Assembly: GCA_021414165.1 (NCBI GenBank)
Contig: JAIOPA010000169.1
Coordinates: 1-5,616 of the forward strand
DNA from: Candidatus Eiseniibacteriota bacterium
Lineage (GTDB): Bacteria > Eisenbacteria > RBG-16-71-46
DNA length: 5,616 nucleotides
Direction of reading: 5' to 3'
Position numbers and translations under genes: made by a program. Under the pieces are notes generated by a model. The model did not search any database, was not told the DNA's origin, and saw only the letters and a list, made by a program, of their open reading frames with translations. Shown in pieces: positions 1 through 4,349 of this stretch; the stretch's first letter is position 1; every line of letters begins with the position of its first letter.

Positions 1-629
1 GTGTCCTTCTCCGTCACGAAGTACGGGGACACGTAGCCCTTGTCGAACTCCATACCCTCGACGATCTCCTTCGTCGTCTCGATGGAGCGCGCCTCTTCAA
101 CGGTGATCGTGCCGTCCTTGCCGACCTTGTCCATGCACTCGGCGATGATCTTGCCGATCTCGACGTCGCCATTGGCAGAGATGGTCGCGACCTGCTCGAT
201 CTCCTTGTTGTCCTTCACCGGCTTCGAGAGCTTCTTGAGCTCATCGACGACGGTCTCGACGGCCTTGTCGATGCCGCGCTTGATGTACATCGGCGACGAA
301 CCGGCCGTGACGCTCTTGAGGCCTTCCTTGAAGATGGCCTCGGCGAGCACGGTGGCCGTCGTCGTGCCGTCACCGGCGACGTCGGACGTCTTGGACGCCA
401 CCTCGCGCACCATCTGCGCGCCCATGTTCTGGTACGGATCGTCGAGCTCGATCTCCTTGGCAACGCTCACGCCGTCCTTCGTGACGGTCGGCGAGCCCCA
501 CTTCTTGTCGAGCACGACGTTACGACCACGCGGTCCAAGCGTGACCTTCACAGCCTTCGCGAGGATCTCCACGCCCTTCAGGATCTCGGCGCGGGCCTGC
601 TCGCTGAACAACAGCATCTTGGCAGCCAT
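1..629 (-). CDS. groEL: Chaperonin GroEL (60 kDa), N-terminal 209 residues, cut by the window edge
   Basis: GroEL forms the double-ring ATP-driven folding chamber that works with the GroES lid on non-native proteins in the cytoplasm. The gene starts at ATG 629 (protein begins MAAKMLLFSEQARAEILKG). GGAGG at 634-638 lies 4 nt upstream. About 209 codons are visible and the reading frame runs off position 1, so roughly the last three fifths of a usual 540-550-residue protein is missing. Residue numbering matches E. coli GroEL without gaps: catalytic Asp52 in TKDGVSVAKEIEL, nucleotide-binding Asp87 in the AGDGTTTATVLAEA motif, and apical-domain substrate-contact residues Tyr199, Tyr203 and Phe204 in GYVSPYF. 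The visible part covers the equatorial and intermediate segments and the start of the apical domain. It lies 56 nt downstream of groES and is presumably co-transcribed. No frameshift or missing key residue is seen. Identification is secure; the downstream end cannot be judged. Confidence 0.99.
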   Translation of the reverse strand, partial: MAAKMLLFSEQARAEILKGVEILAKAVKVTLGPRGRNVVLDKKWGSPTVTKDGVSVAKEIELDDPYQNMGAQMVREVASKTSDVAGDGTTTATVLAEAIFKEGLKSVTAGSSPMYIKRGIDKAVETVVDELKKLSKPVKDNKEIEQVATISANGDVEIGKIIAECMDKVGKDGTITVEEARSIETTKEIVEGMEFDKGYVSPYFVTEKD

Positions 630-685
630 TGGGCCTCCGGGAAAAAAGAGTCAGGCGGCGCGCCGGTCGGCGCGGCCGCTCGGTA
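630..685 (-). promoter_or_regulatory. groES-groEL intergenic hairpin followed by U6
   Basis: Between the groES stop and the groEL start the sequence forms an all-G/C hairpin: 659-664 pairs with 669-674 around the 4-nt loop 665-668, and 655-658 pairs with 676-679 across one bulged base (675), giving 10 bp. On the transcribed strand it is followed, after 7 nt, by six U (642-647) and then the groEL Shine-Dalgarno GGAGG (634-638). The 7-nt gap before the U-run makes a full intrinsic terminator unlikely. A partial attenuator, an RNase processing site or a stabilising hairpin would fit. The structure is seen directly; its role is inferred. Confidence 0.45.
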
Positions 686-982
686 TTACTTCTTGTTGTT
701 GAGCACGCCGAGGACTTCGTCCTCGCGCAGGATCACGTACTCGGTGCCGTCGATCTTGACGTCGGTGCCGGAGTACTTGCCGACCAGGATGCGGTCGCCC
801 TTCTTCACTTCGAGCGCCACGCGCTTGCCGTCCTCGGTGAGCTTGCCGGGCCCAACGGCCACGACTTCACCCTCCTGCGGCTTCTCCTTGGCGGTGTCCG
901 GGATGATGATGCCGCCACGGACGGTCTCCTGCTCCTCGACACGGCGGACCAGCAGCCGGTCAGCGAGAGGCTGGAAGTTCAT
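686..982 (-). CDS. groES: Co-chaperonin GroES (10 kDa)
   Basis: GroES forms the heptameric lid that caps the GroEL cavity during the ATP-driven folding cycle. The protein is 98 residues, the usual length for the family (E. coli 97). It starts MNFQPLADRLLVRRVEEQE. The mobile loop that docks on GroEL spans about residues 16-33, with the hydrophobic tripeptide Ile25-Ile26-Ile27 at the E. coli IVL position. The conserved GEVVAVGPG, KKGDRILVGKYSGT and YVILREDEVLGV blocks follow, ending in NNKK and TAA. ATG 982 is chosen because the family-conserved N terminus begins there and AAGGAG (990-995) sits 7 nt upstream. The frame is open to ATG 1054, but that 24-residue extension has no Shine-Dalgarno and no counterpart in the family. 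It is followed by groEL. Regulation appears to lie in the structured 351-nt upstream region; no CIRCE operator is present. Confidence 0.99.
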   Translation of the reverse strand: MNFQPLADRLLVRRVEEQETVRGGIIIPDTAKEKPQEGEVVAVGPGKLTEDGKRVALEVKKGDRILVGKYSGTDVKIDGTEYVILREDEVLGVLNNKK

Positions 983-1001
983 GCGGTCTCTCCTTGATGA
1001 A

Positions 1002-1044
1002 GGACCCGGCACGCGCGCGCCCCGCGCGTCGTGCGTTGGGGTCC
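1002..1044 (-). promoter_or_regulatory. Long GC hairpin in the groES leader, just upstream of the Shine-Dalgarno
   Basis: Three stacked stems share one axis: GGACCC (1002-1007) with GGGTCC (1039-1044), GCACG (1009-1013) with CGTGC (1030-1034), and CGCGC (1016-1020) with GCGCG (1024-1028) around a CCC/GGG loop (1021-1023). Small internal loops separate them (1008 opposite 1035-1038; 1014-1015 opposite 1029). That is 16 bp, nearly all G/C. The hairpin base lies 6 nt upstream of the groES AAGGAG (990-995), which it leaves unpaired. It therefore does not look like a simple RNA thermometer that hides the ribosome site. A 5' mRNA-stabilising structure or attenuator is more likely. The pairing is seen directly; the function is inferred. 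Confidence 0.45.
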
Positions 1045-1134
1045 GAGTGGACATTGGGGTGCAGAAGCGCCCGGATCCTGCGAGTCGCGACGCTCAGGCA
1101 GTCGGCGTCGGGCTCGTGGGCGCTGTCGCAAGCT

Positions 1135-1162
1135 AACCTAGTCCACTCTGAGAATCCATCAA
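1135..1162 (-). promoter_or_regulatory. Candidate groES promoter P2 (weak)
   Basis: Read on the minus strand, TTGATG (1157-1162) and TAGGTT (1135-1140) are separated by 16 nt. The match is good at -35 (TTGA) and modest at -10. Transcription would start about 145 nt upstream of the groES ATG, giving a leader that contains the GC hairpin at 1002-1044. No transcript data are available, so this is one of two alternatives. Confidence 0.25.
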
Positions 1163-1171
1163 GGCTGGCGC

Positions 1172-1212
1172 GTGTAAAGTCTTTGTGTGCTTTATATCGC
1201 AACGACTTACAC
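1172..1212 (-). promoter_or_regulatory. Inverted repeat flanking a -10-like TATAAA upstream of groESL (candidate operator/promoter P1)
   Basis: GTGTAAAGTC (1172-1181) and GACTTACAC (1204-1212) form an inverted repeat with one extra A in the first arm and a 22-nt spacer. The best -10-like hexamer of the region, TATAAA on the minus strand (1191-1196), sits almost at the centre. The matching -35 is poor: TTGTGG (1212-1217) at a short 15-nt spacing or AATTGT (1214-1219) at 17 nt. Repeat arms on either side of a -10 box are typical of repressor or anti-activator operators. The arms bear no resemblance to CIRCE. The repeat is seen directly; promoter and operator roles are inferred. Confidence 0.35.
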
Positions 1213-1242
1213 CACAATTGCCCCGTTACAGATTGCAGCGGT

Positions 1243-1257
1243 TTGCCACTTTGGCAA
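1243..1257. repeat. Perfect 15-nt palindrome TTGCCA-CTT-TGGCAA
   Basis: The two 6-nt arms are exactly complementary around a 3-nt centre. It lies about 30 nt upstream of the candidate inverted-repeat promoter of groESL and about 75 nt downstream of the OB-fold gene stop. The form fits a helix-turn-helix dimer operator. A small RNA hairpin is also possible, but no U-run follows on the minus strand, so it is not a standard terminator. Confidence 0.35.
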
Positions 1258-1258
1258 C

Positions 1259-1322
1259 GCTCTGCGAGCAGTCTTGGCGGTAGGACTGCGGTCCTGGCGG
1301 CGCTTGCGGAGCCCGCAGGCTC
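1259..1322 (-). terminator. Cluster of three short hairpins after the OB-fold gene, possible transcript end
   Basis: Directly downstream of the stop codon at 1334-1336, three small perfect hairpins follow one another: 1309-1322 (GAGCC/GGCTC, 4-nt loop), 1282-1295 (AGGAC/GTCCT, 4-nt loop) and 1259-1269 (GCTC/GAGC, 3-nt loop). None is followed by a U-run, so Rho-independent termination is not supported. They may protect an mRNA 3' end or mark a Rho-dependent end. A near-identical direct repeat, GTCTTGGCGG (1271-1280) and GTCCTGGCGG (1291-1300), overlaps the cluster with a 20-nt period. Confidence 0.25.
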
Positions 1323-1333
1323 GACGCGGCGAT

Positions 1334-2236
1334 CTAGCGCGTGGCCTCGAAGATGGCGACGCGCGACTCACCACCCAGCCAACCGCGGCTGAGCGTGCCG
1401 ATCACCACCACGCGCTCGCGCGGCTCGGGCTTCCGCGTGCGCGAGAACACCACGATGGTGTCGCGGCCCTGCACCAGCGTGTACGCCGTGCTGGCGCCGA
1501 CCGGGAACACCTCGGACACGCGGCCACCCACGCGCACCTGCGTATCGGCGTACTGATCCGCGTGCTCCTTCAGGTGCTTCACGGAGATCGTCTTCTCCGC
1601 GCGCGGCCAGAACGTGGCCGCGAGCAGGCCCACGATGAGCACGCCCACACCGATCTGCACGCGCACATCGATCTTGAGCAGGTTCGGCAACTGCGACCAC
1701 CATGGCAACGCCACGGTGGGCATCTCGAACTCCTGCGGCTTCACCACTTCATGCGGGCGCGCGGCGATCAACGCCTCGGCGGCCTGACGCTGCGCGATCT
1801 CGGCCGCGACGCGCGCACGTTCCTCGGCGTCGTCCATGGGGAAGTCGCGCGACAACTCGGGGATCGGGCCGGAATCGGGCACGGCCGGCGACGGCGCCGA
1901 GCGGCGCATCATGGGCACGCTGCTCTTGCCGGGTGCCCACGACGGCAGCGCAGGCGCAGGCGTGGGCGGCGGCGGCGGCACCGACAACACGGGCTTGGGC
2001 GCGCGCGGCGTGAGCGGGCCCAGGTCGTCGGAGCGGCGCGTGTCGGCCTCGCCACCATTCGGCTTCAAGAGCTTGGGGGCTTCGAACTGCGTCTTGCCGC
2101 GATCGATGCGGTCGGCCTCGGCGGTCAGGCCTTCGTCGGCACCCACCAACCAATCGGCACGCGCGAAGTCCGCGGGCCGTGCAGTCGGCTTCGCGTCCTT
2201 GTCGTCGTCCGGAAGGATCGGATCGGGTTCGCCCAC
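1334..2236 (-). CDS. Single-pass membrane protein with proline-rich N-terminal half and C-terminal OB-fold-like domain
   Basis: I do not recognise a named family. GTG 2236 is chosen because GGAGG (2241-2245) lies 4 nt upstream; the frame stays open to 2392, but that stretch has no ATG near a ribosome site and overlaps the upstream gene. The 300-residue product has an acidic start (PDPILPDDDKD), a low-complexity proline-rich part (about 75-125, including PPPPPTPAPALP), a charged Ala/Glu-rich helix (about 135-160), one hydrophobic transmembrane segment (about 191-210, VGVLIVGLLAATFW) and a C-terminal beta-rich domain (about 216-299). That domain reads as a short helical lead-in, then strands VRVGGRVSEVF, AYTLVQG, TIVVFSR, ERVVVIGTLS and SRVAIFEATR. 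This order resembles small bacterial OB-fold (tRNA_anti-like) domains. No signal peptide or catalytic motif is seen. The N-terminal region is probably cytoplasmic, but the charge balance around the membrane segment is ambiguous. Function unknown. Confidence 0.8.
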   Translation of the reverse strand: MGEPDPILPDDDKDAKPTARPADFARADWLVGADEGLTAEADRIDRGKTQFEAPKLLKPNGGEADTRRSDDLGPLTPRAPKPVLSVPPPPPTPAPALPSWAPGKSSVPMMRRSAPSPAVPDSGPIPELSRDFPMDDAEERARVAAEIAQRQAAEALIAARPHEVVKPQEFEMPTVALPWWSQLPNLLKIDVRVQIGVGVLIVGLLAATFWPRAEKTISVKHLKEHADQYADTQVRVGGRVSEVFPVGASTAYTLVQGRDTIVVFSRTRKPEPRERVVVIGTLSRGWLGGESRVAIFEATR

Positions 2237-2342
2237 GGGGCCTCCATGCACCGGTTGAGATTCCGGTCCCGTTATCGGCCAAACCCCACCGTGCCTATAG
2301 GGGCGATTGGGCGCGGCCCCCGCGGCCCTGCAGGCACCGCGG
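2237..2342 (-). other. Intergenic spacer before the OB-fold gene, with GC hairpin at 2309-2328
   Basis: Just after the regulator's TAG, the 20-nt stretch 2309-2328 folds into a stem of eight G/C pairs with one bulge around a 3-nt loop. It has no following U-run, so it is at most a pause or Rho-dependent end. No convincing -35/-10 pair was seen before the GTG at 2236; the best -10-like piece is GATAAC on the minus strand near 2270-2277. The OB-fold gene may therefore be read through from the upstream operon. Confidence 0.3.
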
Positions 2343-3692
2343 CTAGCGCAGGCCCCAGTCGTCGAGCCGCCGGTACAGCGTGCGCAGGCCAATGCCCAGC
2401 ATGGCGGCCGCCCGCGGCTTGTCGCCGCCCGTGTGCTCGAGCGTGGCCTCGATGAGCCGGCGCTCGACCGACGCCAGCGTCATGCCCACGCTCACGTGCA
2501 GCTGGGTCGCGGCCGGCTCCAGCACCCGGAATGCTTCCGGCAACTGGTCCACGTCGATCGGCGCGCGGCCGCGCGCCGTGGCCACGAGCGCGTTCACCAC
2601 CTGTCGCAGTTCACGCACGTTGCCGGGCCACGCGTGATGCAGGAAGCGGTCGAGCACGCCGGGCGTGACGCCACCCACGCGGCGGCGGTGTTCGCGATTG
2701 GCGCCGCGCACGAACTCGGCCACCAGATCGGGCAGATCCTCCAGGCGCTCGCGTAGCGGTGGCAGCGCGATGCGCAGCAGCTCGAGCCGCGCGCGCAGTT
2801 CGCGATGCAGCCGGTGATCGCGCGCCAGCGCATCGAGCGGTTGCTCGCTCGAGGCGATCACACGCACGTCGGCGCGCCGCTCGGTGCCATCGTCGGCGCG
2901 CTCGAAGCGGCCACTGTCCAGGAACCACAACAAGCGCGCCTGCAGCGTGTGCGACAGATGATCGATGCCATCCAGGAACAACACGCCGCCCTCGGCGCGC
3001 TCAATGGCACCCGCGGTGCCACGCGCTCCGAACAACTCCAGTTCCAACAGGCCGTCGGGCAGCGCGCTACAACGCACGCGCTCGTACGGCTTCTCGCGAC
3101 GCGGGCTGGCGTGGTGGATGGCGCGCGCCACCATGCTCTTGCCGGTGCCGGCCTCGCCCTCGAGCAACACGGCCGTGCGCACATCGGCCGCACGCCGCAC
3201 GGTCTCGCGCACGCGCTGGATGGCGCGCGAGCTGCCGGCCAGCGATTGGATGCCGGCGCGCTGATCGAGCTGATCCTCCATCTCGGCCACGCGCCGCGCG
3301 AGCCGCTGGCGATCGATGCCCTGCCGTAGCGCGGCCACCAACTGCGCGGGATCGACGGGCTCCTGCACGAACTCAAACGCGCCTCGTCGCACGGCCTCGA
3401 GCGCGATGGCGCGAGACGACGCATCGGCCACCAGCAACACGCACGTCCAGCGCGACACCCGCAACGCCTCGGCGGTGATCACCAGGCCATCGAGCCGCGG
3501 CGCACGCGTCTCGCACACCACGCCGGCCGCGCCGCTGGCCAACGCATGCACCGCGGCATCAGTATCGCGCACCACGGTGGCCGTGAACCCGCCGTGGCTC
3601 AGGGCGTCGCTCAACGCGCGTGCGCCCGCCGCATCACGCAGCGCGACCACCACGCGCAAACGGCTCTCGGGAGCGTTCGCGCGTGGCGTCAC
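2343..3692 (-). CDS. NtrC-type response regulator with degenerate receiver and degenerate AAA+ domain
   Basis: The 449-residue protein has the NtrC order: receiver (about 12-126), AAA+ (about 148-370) and Fis-type helix-turn-helix (about 405-447, with GGDKPRAAAMLGIGLRTLYRRL). Preserved features are Walker A GEAGTGKS (179-186), Asp241 of Walker B, Arg302 (second arginine finger position), LPPLRER and the sensor II motif WPGNVREL (355-362). Changed features are the acidic pair of the receiver (Ala/Leu/Arg at 17-19), phospho-acceptor Asp to Glu61, conserved Thr to Val88, conserved Lys to Glu111, a GAFTGA loop reduced to GARGTAGA with about nine residues missing (221-241), Walker B Glu to Gly242, sensor I Asn to Glu283 and first arginine finger to His296. 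The start is GTG 3692, the only start between it and an in-frame stop at 3708-3710; no strong Shine-Dalgarno is seen. It lies 7 nt after the peroxiredoxin gene, suggesting translational coupling. It probably binds DNA without phosphorylation and without sigma-54, as GAFTGA-less relatives such as TyrR do. Its targets are unknown. Confidence 0.93.
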   Translation of the reverse strand: MTPRANAPESRLRVVVALRDAAGARALSDALSHGGFTATVVRDTDAAVHALASGAAGVVCETRAPRLDGLVITAEALRVSRWTCVLLVADASSRAIALEAVRRGAFEFVQEPVDPAQLVAALRQGIDRQRLARRVAEMEDQLDQRAGIQSLAGSSRAIQRVRETVRRAADVRTAVLLEGEAGTGKSMVARAIHHASPRREKPYERVRCSALPDGLLELELFGARGTAGAIERAEGGVLFLDGIDHLSHTLQARLLWFLDSGRFERADDGTERRADVRVIASSEQPLDALARDHRLHRELRARLELLRIALPPLRERLEDLPDLVAEFVRGANREHRRRVGGVTPGVLDRFLHHAWPGNVRELRQVVNALVATARGRAPIDVDQLPEAFRVLEPAATQLHVSVGMTLASVERRLIEATLEHTGGDKPRAAAMLGIGLRTLYRRLDDWGLR

Positions 3693-3699
3693 GGCGTGC

Positions 3700-4176
3700 T
3701 CATGCGCTCACGAGTGTGGCCAGCGCGCGCTCCACGCTCGGGACCTGATCGAGCGCGTCCAGGTCCTCGGCGATCTCGCTCCAGGCGATCTGGCCCTGCT
3801 TGTCCACCAGGAACGACGCGCGCCACGAGAAGTTGCCGGGCTCGAACAGCGTGCCGTAGGCGCGGCTCACCTCGCGATTCCAGTCCGACAGCAACGGGAA
3901 CGACAAGCCGAGCGAGCGCGCGAAGGCGGCATTCGCGTGATAGCTGTCGACACTGATCCCGTACACCGTCACACCCGCGGACGACAAACGCGCCATCGCC
4001 TTCTCGACATCGGGAAGCTGATGGCTGCACACCGGCGAGAACGCGAACGGGTAGAACACCAGCAGCACGGGGCACTCCCCGCGATGCTCGGACAGCCGAT
4101 AGTTCGCCCCGCCCGGTCCACGCAGTTTGAAGTCCGGGGCCTCGGTGCCAGGCGAGAGGATCTTGGTCGTATCCAT
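3700..4176 (-). CDS. Peroxiredoxin, AhpC/TSA family, 1-Cys AhpE-like
   Basis: This thiol peroxidase reduces hydrogen peroxide or organic hydroperoxides in the cytoplasm. The 158-residue length suits the AhpE/BCP-size group. The active site reads FYPFAFSPVCSHQL: Pro43, Ser47 and peroxidatic Cys50 form the Pxxx(T/S)xxC motif, with Ser in place of the commoner Thr. Arg119 in FSWRASFLVDKQG is the conserved arginine that activates the thiolate. Other family blocks are GTEAPDFKLRG (10-20), GVTVYGISVD (68-77) and FPLLSDWN (93-100). The only other cysteine is Cys35, not at a known resolving position, so a 1-Cys mechanism with an external thiol reductant is likely. ATG 4176 has AGGAG (4187-4191) 10 nt upstream and gives the expected N terminus. 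The regulator gene begins 7 nt downstream. Promoter signals in the 173-nt gap upstream are not convincing. Confidence 0.95.
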   Translation of the reverse strand: MDTTKILSPGTEAPDFKLRGPGGANYRLSEHRGECPVLLVFYPFAFSPVCSHQLPDVEKAMARLSSAGVTVYGISVDSYHANAAFARSLGLSFPLLSDWNREVSRAYGTLFEPGNFSWRASFLVDKQGQIAWSEIAEDLDALDQVPSVERALATLVSA

Positions 4177-4349
4177 GAAGTCAGCGCTCCTGTGCGCGGA
4201 TGTTCGAATGAGGACTTCGAGAGTTCACGCGCGGCGCGACTTCACGGTGCTGCGATACGGCCACGCGCCCGGATATCATGCGGGAAGCACGCGAATCGCG
4301 TCCAGCAATGGCGCGTTTGCGTCACGATTTCGTTCAGCGCGAAAGCTAT
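4177..4349 (-). other. Spacer upstream of the peroxiredoxin gene, with palindrome and start-codon pairing repeats
   Basis: The spacer holds a 13-nt palindrome ACGCGA-A-TCGCGT (4289-4301), a weak 5-bp hairpin just after the exonuclease stop (4328-4344), and two copies of GACTTC on the plus strand (4213-4218 and 4239-4244). Both copies are complementary to GAAGTC at 4177-4182, which directly abuts the peroxiredoxin ATG. No clear -35/-10 pair was found; the best -10-like piece, TGATAT at 4273-4278, has no partner at proper spacing. An operator or leader structure is possible but unproven. Confidence 0.3.

Larger units (their letters stand above)
983..1333 (-). other. Gene-free region upstream of groES (leader and promoter region)
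   Basis: This 351-nt stretch holds no convincing gene. The minus-strand open frame at 960-1217 overlaps groES in another frame, has no family-like sequence and no good ribosome site. In transcription order the region contains short palindromes next to the stop codon of the OB-fold gene (1243-1322), an AT-richer promoter-like section (about 1135-1220), and a GC-rich probable untranslated leader (983-1130) with a long hairpin just before the groES Shine-Dalgarno. No copy of CIRCE (TTAGCACTC-N9-GAGTGCTAA) or of the actinobacterial HAIR repeat (CTTGAGT-N7-ACTCAAG) was found by eye on either strand. Confidence 0.7.

Noticed and set aside
40..702. Plus-strand open frame of 220 codons opposite groEL
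   Set aside because: Antisense to highly conserved GroEL sequence; Ser/Thr-rich translation with no family resemblance.
983..1054. 24-residue N-terminal extension of GroES from ATG 1054
   Set aside because: No Shine-Dalgarno at 1054, a good one before 982, the extension lies in the hairpin leader, and GroES proteins start at the MNFQPLADRL-type sequence.
1131..1160. Possible CIRCE element (GCTAA and CACTC fragments near 1132-1147)
   Set aside because: The fragments are not in the TTAGCACTC-N9-GAGTGCTAA arrangement, and no inverted pair is formed.
960..1217. Minus-strand 85-codon open frame upstream of and overlapping groES
   Set aside because: No recognisable sequence, overlap with the groES start in another frame, no convincing ribosome site, and it covers probable promoter and leader sequence.
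2237..2392. Upstream extension of the OB-fold protein to ATG 2392
   Set aside because: It would overlap the end of the regulator gene and pass through the hairpin spacer; GTG 2236 has a GGAGG site 4 nt upstream and begins the plausible protein.
1187..2455. Long plus-strand open frame (422 codons) opposite the OB-fold gene
   Set aside because: Its translation is Arg/His/Ala-rich low-complexity sequence without domain character, and it is antisense to a frame with clear domain structure. It is a by-product of high GC content.
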